Shown: piece by piece, positions 14,082-22,612 of the stretch
How the letters are laid out: each line of letters opens with the position of its first letter
Numbering within the stretch: the first letter of the stretch is position 1
Origin: a virus
DNA: 49,716 bases
IMG/VR virus record: IMGVR_UViG_3300038309_000008
Span: 1 to 49,716 of that record
Reading direction: 5' to 3' (one strand)
The notes under the pieces: model-generated
The model's input: only the letters and a program-made list of their open reading frames with translations
What the model was told of the DNA's origin: nothing
The model's database searches: none
Translations under genes and position numbers: made by a program

Positions 14082-15071
14082 ATGGCAGAGATAGCAGCTA
14101 ACGACATTGGATCTCCATCAATTACGGGTTCTCAGTCTGTTACAGACCCAACGTATGGCTTTGACATAAATGAGTCAAACTACGCCGTTGTTAGCACCGA
14201 TAGCGCCTTATGGGTACAAATAGATTTTGGGGCAGCATATTTTATCAGCCGTTTGCGTTTTCGTATTGGGCCAGACAGTGCCGGTACTCAGGCTCAGACC
14301 ATTACTGTGAGTTATGATAATTCACACTGGACAACGGTTGCGTCTTGGGCTGGGCAGACATATTATAGTTCTCTATCTCCATTCTTCAATGTGTACCAAC
14401 CAGTTAGATATATTAAATACACCAAGGCTGCGCCAAACTTTGCACGTTTGTACTATCTTGGTGTTTCAATAGATACTTTCTTTATTGGCAATAGAAGAAG
14501 TAGACTACTTTTAAATAATCCAATAGCATCGCCGTTTAACTTCATAACTAATTTCCTTTCACTTTCAAGAATGAGGAACAGGTGCGCCTCACATCTTAGT
14601 TCTCCTGCTAATTTTGTTCGCCGCTATATTTCTATTCCTGGAGAGTATATAAGTGTATTGGGTTCAGGGACCGCAACAGCATCCTCCACACAAACTACTA
14701 ATTATCCAGCGAACGCTGTTGATGGTAATACAGGAACAAGATGGAACAATAATGCAGCACTTCCATCATGGTGGAAATACGACTTAGGCGCTGGAAATGC
14801 TGAATGTGTTACAAAACTAAGTATATGGAAGTACTACAACCAAATGAAGACATTTAAAGTACAGGGGTCTAATAATGACTCAGATTGGGACGACATATAT
14901 GAAGATGTAGCGCCAACCACCACTAGTTCTTGGCTTGTGTGGACATTTGCCAATACGGATGAGTATAGGTATTATCGTCTATATTTTCCAGACTCCAATA
15001 GTAGTAGCTGGATGAGTATAAATGAGTGTGTATTGGAAAAATATGTCGGTCATTGTTATTTCGATAGGTGA
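14082..15071 (+). CDS. Discoidin (F5/8 type C) domain adhesin
   Basis: 329 residues with two carbohydrate-binding-like modules. The second (about 190-325) is a clear F5/8C domain: ATASSTQTTNYPANAVDGNT, then TRWNNNAALPSWWKYDLG, LSIWKYYNQM, FKVQGSNNDSDW and YRYYRLYF. The first (about 10-135) has the same layout (ALWVQIDFGAAYFISRLRF, ITVSYDNSHW) but is more diverged. Such domains bind cell-surface glycans, so it is probably a receptor-binding or capsid adhesin. Its ribosome site is weak (AAAGAAG). Confidence 0.8.
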   Translation: MAEIAANDIGSPSITGSQSVTDPTYGFDINESNYAVVSTDSALWVQIDFGAAYFISRLRFRIGPDSAGTQAQTITVSYDNSHWTTVASWAGQTYYSSLSPFFNVYQPVRYIKYTKAAPNFARLYYLGVSIDTFFIGNRRSRLLLNNPIASPFNFITNFLSLSRMRNRCASHLSSPANFVRRYISIPGEYISVLGSGTATASSTQTTNYPANAVDGNTGTRWNNNAALPSWWKYDLGAGNAECVTKLSIWKYYNQMKTFKVQGSNNDSDWDDIYEDVAPTTTSSWLVWTFANTDEYRYYRLYFPDSNSSSWMSINECVLEKYVGHCYFDR

Positions 15072-15173
15072 CAGCGTGATAACCATCTGCATGGCATCGT
15101 ATGGGAACTATGAGCATGTCTTGATGGCTGCATAATTGTAATCATGGACAGGCCGAAGGAGTTAGAAAGGTAA

Positions 15174-16160
15174 GTGGCTGACGACGGTTTAAACAATATC
15201 TTCGGTGATTTTGAAACCCTGGATTTCATCAATCTTGATGAAATGATGTGGGACAGTGATGTTTCTACTACTGCTGCCCCTACTACACTCCCTCCTACAA
15301 CTCTGGCCCCCACTACTCTTGTACCTACAACCATAGCTCCGACTACTCTCGCTCCCACAACTCTGCCACCTACTACGTTGGCACCTACTACACTGCCGAC
15401 GACTGCGGCTCCAACCACATTAGCACCGACGACACTTCCTCCAACTACTCTAGCACCAACTAGTTTAGCGCCAACAACTTTACCTACAACTGCAGCTCCG
15501 ACTACTCTAGCGCCTACAACACTCGCTCCGACGACTCTGCCGACGACAAGTGCTCCAACAACCATAGCACCAACCACATTGGCTCCGACTACGCTAGAAC
15601 CTACAACGCTAGCTCCTACGACATTACCGACTACTAGCGTTCCGACTACTCTTGCTCCTACCACAGTTCCGACAACATCAGCTCCGACAACAGTAGCTCC
15701 TACGACTCTGGCGCCTACTACGCTGGCACCAACAACTGAAGCGCCAACCACAGTTTTACCAACCACTTTAGCACCTACGACAGTTCCGACTACTGCTGCT
15801 CCCACAACAGTCGCGCCAACAACGTTACCTCCTACGACGCTTGCTCCTACAACACTACCTACAACTAGCGCACCTACTACGTTAGCGCCAACTACTGTTG
15901 CTCCTACCACAGTTCTGCCAACAACAGTTGCTCCTACGACTGTCCCAACCACAGCAGCGCCGACAACTCCTCCACCTACTACTTTACCTCCAACAACTTT
16001 GGCACCTACCACAGCTCCTCCAATGGATCCTGTGTGTAGCGTCATTGGATATTCACTAATTGAGCTAGAAGTAGAAAAAGACTCTATCATAACTATCGAA
16101 GTAACACTTTATTCAACTATGACTATGGAGCTAGAGATCGATGCCAGTCTTTGCGAGTGA
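15174..16160 (+). CDS. Mucin-like Pro-Thr repeat virion protein
   Basis: 328 residues from GTG 15174 (AAGGAG and AAAGG upstream). An acidic N-terminus (FGDFETLDFINLDEMMWDSD) is followed by about 250 residues (32-282) of repeats, roughly 50 PTT units, mostly the pentapeptide PTTLA or PTTLP with occasional four-residue steps (LPTTA). A beta-like C-terminal domain (about 283-328, CSVIGYSLIELEV) ends the protein. Such Pro-Thr stretches are extended stalks and ideal O-glycosylation substrates. Codons for the repeats vary freely. The opposite strand is open only because of the repeat. Confidence 0.85.
   Translation: MADDGLNNIFGDFETLDFINLDEMMWDSDVSTTAAPTTLPPTTLAPTTLVPTTIAPTTLAPTTLPPTTLAPTTLPTTAAPTTLAPTTLPPTTLAPTSLAPTTLPTTAAPTTLAPTTLAPTTLPTTSAPTTIAPTTLAPTTLEPTTLAPTTLPTTSVPTTLAPTTVPTTSAPTTVAPTTLAPTTLAPTTEAPTTVLPTTLAPTTVPTTAAPTTVAPTTLPPTTLAPTTLPTTSAPTTLAPTTVAPTTVLPTTVAPTTVPTTAAPTTPPPTTLPPTTLAPTTAPPMDPVCSVIGYSLIELEVEKDSIITIEVTLYSTMTMELEIDASLCE
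15270..16022 (+). repeat. Degenerate 15-bp tandem repeat (PTT pentapeptide array)
   Basis: The protein repeat is strict, but the DNA copies differ at most third positions (act/aca/acg/acc and cct/cca/ccg/ccc mixed). This keeps the array from being a simple DNA repeat. Confidence 0.85.
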
Positions 16161-16464
16161 CATAGTTAAACTGCTCCTTAACACAGGTCAGACGCTAACA
16201 GGGCTAACTGTATACATCAAGTATAAAAAGCCAGATGGAACTAATGGAGTCTGGCCTGCGTCTATCTGTGGGACCAATAACAAAGTTGTTGAGTACTCAA
16301 CTAATCCATATGTAGATTTAGACCAGACTGGGGTATGGAAACTTCAAGCATTTTCCATGACTGGTGCTGTCACCAGGTCACATGGAAAGGTTGTAGACCT
16401 ATCAGTCATTGGTCCACTCAGACTTTACTTAACAACCTTAGCACCAACAACGACTCCTCCATGA
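16141..16464 (+). CDS. Small virion protein with PTT tail (107 aa)
   Basis: An immunoglobulin-like or beta-sandwich sequence (TGLTVYIKYKKPDGTNGVW, QTGVWKLQAFSMTG) that ends in TTLAPTTTPP, the same motif as the preceding mucin-like protein. Its ATG lies inside the 3' end of that gene, with GGAG upstream. Likely a partner or head/tail decoration protein; exact role unknown. Confidence 0.65.
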   Translation: MPVFASDIVKLLLNTGQTLTGLTVYIKYKKPDGTNGVWPASICGTNNKVVEYSTNPYVDLDQTGVWKLQAFSMTGAVTRSHGKVVDLSVIGPLRLYLTTLAPTTTPP

Positions 16465-16468
16465 GATC

Positions 16469-16483
16469 GTTAATTTAATTAAC
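16469..16483. repeat. Dispersed palindromic element, copy 8
   Basis: GTTAATTTAATTAAC with AGATC before and AAAC after, four bases before the terL ATG at 16488. Confidence 0.8.
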
Positions 16484-16487
16484 AAAC

Positions 16488-18029
16488 ATGGATGCTATAG
16501 ACCGAGAAATACTATCTCAATGTGCTACATCGACAAGGATGATGGCTAAGACTTTCTTCCCTGAGCGCTTCACTCTGCCATTTTCAGAAAGCGTTCATGA
16601 GAAGATATTCAAGCTCATCGATGGTCCTGCGAACAAAGTAGCCATCGCCGCACCTCGTGGGTGGGGAAAGACCTCCATTGTCGCTCTTGCATTAATAGCT
16701 AGATGGATTCTCTTCCGCTATACTGGCTTCGTCTGCTACATCAACAAATCTCACGATGCAGCATCCCTGCAAACTGAAAACCTTCGTCGTGAGCTTGTAA
16801 CAAACAGAACTATTAAGCACTTCTTCGGTGACTTCAAATATCGAGATGTAGGAAAGGTAGAATTCGATGAAGTCTTCTCTAAGAAAGCTTGGGTGGCTTA
16901 TGATACTCTTGTATGGCCTCGCGGTGCTGGCCAGCAAGTACGAGGAGTTCTTTTTAAAAATGATCGGCCTGGACTGTTTGTTATAGATGATCTTGAAGAC
17001 CCTGAAAAGGTCAACAACGATGAGATTAGAAAGGGATGGAAACAGTGGCTCTACGCAGATGTTATCAAGGCTGTCCCACAAATAGGTGAGATGTCTGACA
17101 AGTACAAAATTGTCTACATTGATACTTTAAAGCATGAAGATTCTGTTCTTCAAATGCTTCTTGACTCACCTGACTGGGAAAGCATTCGTCTCGAAGCCTG
17201 CGATGATGACTTTAATCCAACTGCGCCTGAGTTCAAATCTAAGGAACAAATAGAAAGGGAATGGGAAGAGCATGTTAAAGCTGGTCAAACCGACGTGTTC
17301 TTTCGTGAGTTCCGAAACTTACCAATTTCAACTAAAGACGCTGCATTTCAGAAGGAATACTTCCACTATTACAATGTCCCTAATGACGTTGGCAAAGGCG
17401 AAAATGACTTAAATGTTCTTGATGTTGAAGTTCAACATAACAATAATATTGAAACAGTTGTCATTATGGACCCTGCGAAAACAGTCAAAATTCACTCTGC
17501 TGAGACTGCCATTGTAGGTGTTGGTATTGACTTATCAAGTGCTCGCCTCTACATCCGAGATGCTATTAGTGAGAAACTCTATCCAGACGAAATCTACAAC
17601 GCCATGTTTGGGATGGCTACAAGACTAGACGCAAAAGTAATAGGTATCGAAGAAACTTCACTCAACGAATTCATCAAGCAGCCTATTAAAAATGAGATGT
17701 TTCGCCGTGGACAGTTCTTTGAACTCATATGGCTTAAGGCTCGTGGAGGGATGAAGAAAGAAGATCGAATCAAGGAACTTGTCCCTTACTACCGTGGTGG
17801 ATACATCTATCACAACAAAGCAAATGCCACTGTTAGAAAGCTCGAAGCACAATTACTAATGTTTCCTCGTTCTGCTCTATGGGACTTAATGGATGCTCTT
17901 GCATACATCATTGAGATGCTTGAACTTGGTGAGCGATATTTTAGCCCAGCTGAGGACCCAAAAGATATTGAAGCTGAGTTTAAAGAGCTCGACTACGATC
18001 AGCCAATCGAAGACTGGAGAACTGTATGA
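16488..18029 (+). CDS. terL: Terminase large subunit
   Basis: 513 residues. The N-terminal ATPase has Walker A AAPRGWGKT (54-62) and Walker B LFVIDDLE (163-170). The C-terminal nuclease has VVIMDPAKT (about 325-333), IGIEET and DLMDALAYI, which provide the RNase H-like acidic residues. It packages DNA into the prohead through the portal. A palindromic element sits right before its start, and the next gene overlaps by ATGA. Confidence 0.95.
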   Translation: MDAIDREILSQCATSTRMMAKTFFPERFTLPFSESVHEKIFKLIDGPANKVAIAAPRGWGKTSIVALALIARWILFRYTGFVCYINKSHDAASLQTENLRRELVTNRTIKHFFGDFKYRDVGKVEFDEVFSKKAWVAYDTLVWPRGAGQQVRGVLFKNDRPGLFVIDDLEDPEKVNNDEIRKGWKQWLYADVIKAVPQIGEMSDKYKIVYIDTLKHEDSVLQMLLDSPDWESIRLEACDDDFNPTAPEFKSKEQIEREWEEHVKAGQTDVFFREFRNLPISTKDAAFQKEYFHYYNVPNDVGKGENDLNVLDVEVQHNNNIETVVIMDPAKTVKIHSAETAIVGVGIDLSSARLYIRDAISEKLYPDEIYNAMFGMATRLDAKVIGIEETSLNEFIKQPIKNEMFRRGQFFELIWLKARGGMKKEDRIKELVPYYRGGYIYHNKANATVRKLEAQLLMFPRSALWDLMDALAYIIEMLELGERYFSPAEDPKDIEAEFKELDYDQPIEDWRTV

Positions 18030-18244
18030 GTATTGAAATGTGCCATGAGCATAGTGGGTGCTTAAGGGATATAGATAATTTAAAGAGTGAAAATAAAGTC
18101 CAATGGGATAAACTTAAAGAACTGGATATACGTATGAATGGTATAATGGGAAAGTTAAACACTATACTTGGCGGAATCCTTGTTTCAGTTATTCTTATTT
18201 TAGTTGATATAGTTATTCGTATTCCTGGTATATTGAAAAACTAA
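18026..18244 (+). CDS. XhlA-like membrane protein, possible holin partner
   Basis: 72 residues. A coiled-coil N-terminal part (LRDIDNLKSENKVQWDKLKE) is followed by one transmembrane segment (ILGGILVSVILILVDIVI). This is the layout of the XhlA/haemolysin-type phage lysis proteins. It overlaps terL by four bases. A role in lysis with the M15 peptidase is likely but not certain. Confidence 0.65.
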   Translation: MSIEMCHEHSGCLRDIDNLKSENKVQWDKLKELDIRMNGIMGKLNTILGGILVSVILILVDIVIRIPGILKN

Positions 18245-18260
18245 ATGAAGCGAGGGCACT

Positions 18261-20204
18261 ATGCCTTACATTGTAACTGGTGATCAGACAACTGGAAAAG
18301 ACGTAGACTACGGTAAATACAATTATGACTACGACTATCCAGACGGACTTGACCTAAGGCCGGACTCTGACTTTCATAAGTCTCTTGTTTCTAAAATTTT
18401 AACAAGGGCTAATGAATCAAGAACAGTTATGTCTAAGCGCTTCGACTCGTGGCGTGAGATAGATAGGATAATGACTATCTATGTAACTCCTGAAGACAAA
18501 GACATAGTCACACAACAAAAGGAACCTAAGAAACCTGTCTCAATAGTATTCCCTTACTCATATTCAATGTTAGAAGCTTTGCTAACTTACATGTCAATGG
18601 CTTTCTTTCAAGACCCTATGTTTCAATATGAGGGAGTCGAAGCAGATGACACTATTGGAGCTATGCTGCTTGAACTAATCGTTAAGCTACACTGTGCAAA
18701 GACTAAAGTTCCTCTCTACATTCATACTGTACTCAGAGACTCTTTTAACTATGGAATAGGAATTGGTGTTCCTGAGTGGAAGACTATGTGGGGAAAGGTT
18801 CCTACAAAAACTGATGTATTTACAGAAGGTGTTACAGGAACTAGCAAGCAGACATTTGTTAACTTCATCGATTCAAAGATATTTGAAGGTAATGGAATGT
18901 CTAGTATTGATCCTTACCTATACCTCCCTGATCCAACTGTCTCTAGTATCGACGTTCAAAAAGGTGAGTTTGTTGGTTGGATTGAGAATGAAAGCTTAAT
19001 GGATCTATTGTCAGAGGAATCTAGACCTGACTCTGGATTGTTCAATGTTAGGTATTTAAAACATAAAGCAAATAAGACTTCATCTCTGGCGCTTGGACAA
19101 TCTGATCGTGAAATAAAGCATGGTGGATCTACTGACAAAAGTCGAAGCATGACACAGTCAACTAACAGAGTTGACACCATTAAGATGTACATCCACTTAA
19201 TTCCTAAGGATTGGAAGCTAGGAACATCTGAGTATCCTGAGAAGTGGTTCTTTGCACTCTCTGCTGACGATGTAATAGTGTCATGTGAACCAGCTAATCA
19301 CAACCACGGAATGTATCCGATAGCAGTTGCAAGTCCTGAGTTTGATGGTTACTCAGCTACTCCTATTGGAAGGATGGAAGTGCTCTACGGTCTTCAGCAT
19401 ACCCTTGACTTCCTATTCAACAGTCATGTTGAGAACGTTAGAAAATCTATCAATGATATGTTAGTTGTTGATCCATTCTTAGTCAACATCAATGATCTTA
19501 AGGATCCTAAGCCTGGCAAACTCATTCGCTTGCGTCGTCCTGCATGGGGACGTGGAGTTGATAAAGTTGTCCAGCAGCTCGCTGTTCAAGATATTACACG
19601 AGCTAACATCGCCGATAGTTCATACATCACACAGTGGATGGACCGAATCTCTGGCGCTGACCAATCTATGCAGGGAGCTCTCCGCCAAGGTGGCCCTGAA
19701 CGACTCACAAAATCTGAGTTCCAAGGCACTCGTGGTTCTGCCGTCTCACGCTTACAACGTCTTGCAATGATGGTAGGTATGCAGTTCATGCAGGATATTG
19801 GAACTATGTTTGCTGTTCATACTCAGCAATACATGGAAAATAGCACCTATGTAAAAGTACTAGGTAGGTACGAGCAGCAGCTCAAACAAGCATTTGGTGG
19901 AAAGGACAGAGTTAAAGTATCACCAGCTGACCTTGCAATATCTTACGATATAATGGTCAGAGACGGTTCGATTCCTGGAGGTAATTTCTCTGACGCCTGG
20001 ATGCAGCTGTTTAAAACTATAGGCACCACACCAGAACTTATGCAACAGTTTGATGTTGTTAGGATATTTACTTACATTGCACAGCAGCTTGGGGCTAAAA
20101 ATGTGGAGGACTTCAAGCGTGTGCAAACAACGTCTATGCCTGATGAGCAAGTTCTAAATCAGGTAGGTCAAGGCAATCTGGTGCCTATGGGAGGTGAAAT
20201 GTGA
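18261..20204 (+). CDS. Portal protein
   Basis: 647 residues, in the expected place between terL and the scaffold/capsid genes. Helical core segments with few Cys, PIAVASPEFDGYSATPIGRM and the long helix region around LQHTLDFLFNSHVENVRKS are typical of podovirus portals, as is the polar C-terminal part. It forms the dodecameric channel for DNA packaging and ejection. GAGGGCACT precedes the ATG. Confidence 0.85.
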   Translation: MPYIVTGDQTTGKDVDYGKYNYDYDYPDGLDLRPDSDFHKSLVSKILTRANESRTVMSKRFDSWREIDRIMTIYVTPEDKDIVTQQKEPKKPVSIVFPYSYSMLEALLTYMSMAFFQDPMFQYEGVEADDTIGAMLLELIVKLHCAKTKVPLYIHTVLRDSFNYGIGIGVPEWKTMWGKVPTKTDVFTEGVTGTSKQTFVNFIDSKIFEGNGMSSIDPYLYLPDPTVSSIDVQKGEFVGWIENESLMDLLSEESRPDSGLFNVRYLKHKANKTSSLALGQSDREIKHGGSTDKSRSMTQSTNRVDTIKMYIHLIPKDWKLGTSEYPEKWFFALSADDVIVSCEPANHNHGMYPIAVASPEFDGYSATPIGRMEVLYGLQHTLDFLFNSHVENVRKSINDMLVVDPFLVNINDLKDPKPGKLIRLRRPAWGRGVDKVVQQLAVQDITRANIADSSYITQWMDRISGADQSMQGALRQGGPERLTKSEFQGTRGSAVSRLQRLAMMVGMQFMQDIGTMFAVHTQQYMENSTYVKVLGRYEQQLKQAFGGKDRVKVSPADLAISYDIMVRDGSIPGGNFSDAWMQLFKTIGTTPELMQQFDVVRIFTYIAQQLGAKNVEDFKRVQTTSMPDEQVLNQVGQGNLVPMGGEM

Positions 20205-20494
20205 GTGAGAATTTTGAAGTTGAAGTTTATTCTACTATAGCTCAGGTAGAGGATTTCATCTCATCTGTACTATGGGCAGATATGCAAAGAGAGCTTCTGA
20301 AGTGGAAGAAGAATTTCGCTAATGAAGCTATCGATATGACAGATATTACATCTGACAATAACTTGTCAACTGCAGCAGTGCTTATGCACTTAGGTGATCT
20401 TGGCGGCAGGAGTAAAGCAGTTGACTTTATGTTAGCTCTGCCCAATGTACTTCTTCAGATTCTAAAAGACAAAAAGGAGGATGAGCATGAATGA
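20201..20494 (+). CDS. Hypothetical protein (97 aa)
   Basis: GTG start at 20201 overlaps the portal stop (GTGA) and follows GGGAGGTGAAAT. Helical and acidic (ISSVLWADMQRELLKWKKNF); it lies between portal and scaffold-like genes, so it is probably a head-assembly factor. No family recognised. Confidence 0.65.
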   Translation: MSENFEVEVYSTIAQVEDFISSVLWADMQRELLKWKKNFANEAIDMTDITSDNNLSTAAVLMHLGDLGGRSKAVDFMLALPNVLLQILKDKKEDEHE

Positions 20495-21296
20495 AGACCT
20501 GAGTAAAGAAATTGAGGAGATGGAAAACTTGATTAGCGGTGATGCTGAAACACTTGAAGATGATGTGGTGGCAACTAGTGCGCCTTCGTCTGAAGCACCG
20601 TCCACTGAGGCACCCTCCTCCTCAGCACCAGGGACTGCAGCTCCGGTCACTGCAGCTCCCGAGGACGGTGTTGGAGAGCCTGCAACTCCATCCAATGAGC
20701 AATCCCCTGAGTCTTCATTCGCCGCCATGAAGGCTGAGCTCGCTGAGTTGCGGGCTCTCCTCACTAAAAAAGACACTGAGCCGGAAGTTAAACCTAAGGT
20801 ACCTGAAGAAGTAGCTGACGAAGATTTTGTCGGTGGTCTTGATATTGATGAAGTTACTAGAGACCCAGACGAGTTTAACAAAGTATTAAATTCAATATAT
20901 AAAAAAGCTGTTGACAGGGCCAGGGCAGAAATTTCTTCTCGTTATGAATCTATGCCTAAGTTAATCCAAGACAACATTGAAGTCATTACAGCTGTTAAAA
21001 AACGTACTGAGCAGTTCTACACAGACAACAAGGACCTTGAACCGTTTAAGAAGGTTGTCCAGACTATCTATGAAGAACTTGCGAAGCCTGGCAAGGACCA
21101 TGAGGAATTACTGAAGGAGGTAGCAACGGAAACTAGGAAACGACTAAACATTCAAGCGCCTCAGAAAACTCAGCCTAAAGACACTGATAAGCCTCCACGG
21201 CTGCAGCCTAAGGGGCGACAACAGAGGCCACAACAAACTAAAACTGACCCTTTTCAGGGCGAATTAGACGCCATGGAAACGGCTCTTAACTCCTAG
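20487..21296 (+). CDS. Scaffold-like protein
   Basis: 269 residues; ATG 20487 has AAGGAGG six bases upstream. It is acidic at the start (DLSKEIEEMENLISGDAETL), has a Pro/Ala/Thr/Ser linker (APSSEAPSTEAPSSSAP), long coiled-coil-like helices in the middle and a basic Gln/Pro tail (LQPKGRQQRPQQ). Position directly upstream of the capsid region and the composition fit a scaffolding protein. The linker is a weaker form of the PTT repeats elsewhere. Confidence 0.7.
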   Translation: MNEDLSKEIEEMENLISGDAETLEDDVVATSAPSSEAPSTEAPSSSAPGTAAPVTAAPEDGVGEPATPSNEQSPESSFAAMKAELAELRALLTKKDTEPEVKPKVPEEVADEDFVGGLDIDEVTRDPDEFNKVLNSIYKKAVDRARAEISSRYESMPKLIQDNIEVITAVKKRTEQFYTDNKDLEPFKKVVQTIYEELAKPGKDHEELLKEVATETRKRLNIQAPQKTQPKDTDKPPRLQPKGRQQRPQQTKTDPFQGELDAMETALNS

Positions 21297-21306
21297 GAGG
21301 TAGCAA

Positions 21307-21705
21307 ATGGCTCTTGAGGATCGTGGTGCGCAGCATGACAAGGTTGTGGTTGATAAGTATGTCAACCCTGTAGCTAACTATCAAATGACTACTCGTGATT
21401 ATGTAGTCCGTCCGAGTGCTGACGGAGACACTGGTCCGTTCACAGTGTACCTCCCTCCGGTAGCTGAAGCTAAAGGCAGATTCTATTCTATCGTCTGCCG
21501 AAACGCTGACGCTGTTAACACTATTACTATCGCTGATAAAGATGATTCAGAATGCTGGCCTGGAGATATCACATTCAATGGCAAGTGTGATAAGCTCCTT
21601 GCATATTCTGATGGTCTGTGTTGGTTTGTAGCTTCAACACTGACCTTTCTTGGAACTACTGTTGCTGCTACTACAGCTTCTCCGACTACTGCAGCCCCGC
21701 AGTGA
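21307..21705 (+). CDS. Probable capsid decoration protein with PTT tail (132 aa)
   Basis: Beta-rich (GPFTVYLPPVAEAKGRFYSI, AVNTITIADKDDSE) and ending TTVAATTASPTTAAPQ, again a Thr/Pro/Ala tail. TAGGAGGTAGCAA precedes the ATG. It lies between scaffold and major capsid genes, the usual place of head-decoration proteins. Confidence 0.65.
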   Translation: MALEDRGAQHDKVVVDKYVNPVANYQMTTRDYVVRPSADGDTGPFTVYLPPVAEAKGRFYSIVCRNADAVNTITIADKDDSECWPGDITFNGKCDKLLAYSDGLCWFVASTLTFLGTTVAATTASPTTAAPQ

Positions 21706-21752
21706 TTAGATGAGTAACTTAACCTAGACCAAACCTTTAAGGAGGTTAAACT

Positions 21753-21770
21753 ATGTTTCTTGGAATGCGT
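21753..21770 (+). CDS. Major capsid protein, exon 1
   Basis: ATG TTT CTT GGA ATG CGT (six codons) after a strong site, AAGGAGG. The next in-frame codon is TAG, the first three bases of the intron, so the message must be spliced to continue. The last seven exon bases AATGCGT pair with the intron's guide GCGCATT (21779-21785), ending in the U-G pair expected at a group I 5' splice site. Confidence 0.75.
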
Positions 21771-22612
21771 TAGCTTCGGCGCATTTAAAACTGCTCAAAA
21801 ACGGGGAACCTCTCTAATGAGACAATCCCGATCCCAAACCGCTACGGGAGGGCTAACGATCATGACTATACATAACATTGAGGCCACTAAACAGATGATT
21901 ATTGAAGCTGGAAAACTTGATAAAAAACAGATCATGGAAGCTATCTGTTGGATGATTCTTGGTGATGGGTGTATAGAGAAGGCTGAACGAGGTAACTATA
22001 AATTCTCTGTATCTCATATCAAGACTAATGAAGACTATATCCTATGGAAAGCGTCTATCATTAATCAGGTTACTAGCTGGAGTGTAAATAATCAGTGTAT
22101 TTCAGGAGGTTTCTCTGGTACTCATGAAATGCTAAGATTAAGATCATCTGCTCATCCGTGGTTTACTAAAGTGTATGATAGATTTTATGCTCCGCTAGGA
22201 CGTAAATCTATTGACCCACATGCGCTTAAACTATTAGGGCCGTTAGGACTAGCTATTCTCTATCAAGATGATGGCAGCTATCATTATTCAACTAATGCTG
22301 GACACAATATCCTTATCCATAAAATGTGCTTCAGTAAGCTTGAGCTAGAAGCTTTAGCTAAGGCTATAGTTGATAAGTTTGGAATCATATTCAGGGTTAA
22401 TAGAGTAAAAAATAAAGGCCTTGGATATAGACTCAGAATGAGAGCTAAAGATAGAGAAAAGTTTTTTGATCTTATTATGCCTTATATAGTTCCTTCAATG
22501 TTATATAAAGTCGGAAGGGGCAGCACTCCTAACGGAGTGGTGATATGATCTGATCCCTACGGTGACGTAGGGAGGCTAGCAGAAATGACTAGCCTGCCAC
22601 TTAAACTATGTG
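21771..22612 (+). other. Group I intron (td-like) in the major capsid gene
   Basis: 842 bases. P1 is formed by exon 21764-21770 with 21779-21785. A stretch at 21798-21830 (AAACGGGGAACCTCTCTA and GAGACAATCCCG) is nearly identical to the catalytic core of the T4 td intron. ACTGCTC (21790-21796) can pair with GAGTGGT (22535-22541) as P3. The hairpin TCCCTAC/GTAGGGA (22554-22573) follows. The 3' end at G22612 is the in-frame choice; it was not independently shown. A LAGLIDADG gene occupies the P6-type loop. Confidence 0.88.
21862..22548 (+). CDS. LAGLIDADG homing endonuclease (intron-encoded)
   Basis: 228 residues from ATG 21862, after GGGAGGG. Two LAGLIDADG-type helices are visible: ICWMILGDGCIEKAE (about 24-38) and LGPLGLAILYQDDGSYHYS (about 127-145), each with the catalytic acidic residue (GDG, QDDG). 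C-terminal RLRMRAKDREKFFDLIMPYI is typical of the LAGLIDADG_2 family. It would cleave intronless capsid genes and spread the intron. Longer start choices run back into the intron core. Confidence 0.88.
   Translation: MTIHNIEATKQMIIEAGKLDKKQIMEAICWMILGDGCIEKAERGNYKFSVSHIKTNEDYILWKASIINQVTSWSVNNQCISGGFSGTHEMLRLRSSAHPWFTKVYDRFYAPLGRKSIDPHALKLLGPLGLAILYQDDGSYHYSTNAGHNILIHKMCFSKLELEALAKAIVDKFGIIFRVNRVKNKGLGYRLRMRAKDREKFFDLIMPYIVPSMLYKVGRGSTPNGVVI

Noticed and set aside
15270-16022. CRISPR array or DNA satellite
   Set aside because: The units are coding, in frame, without spacers, and differ at third positions.
15056-16090. 344-residue minus-strand frame made of VVGA repeats
   Set aside because: It is the exact antisense of the PTT array; the missing stops follow from the repeat, and there is no ribosome site or coupled gene.
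21760-22548. Longer endonuclease frame starting at TTG 21760
   Set aside because: Its first 34 codons overlap the exon and the conserved intron core; the ATG at 21862 has its own ribosome site.
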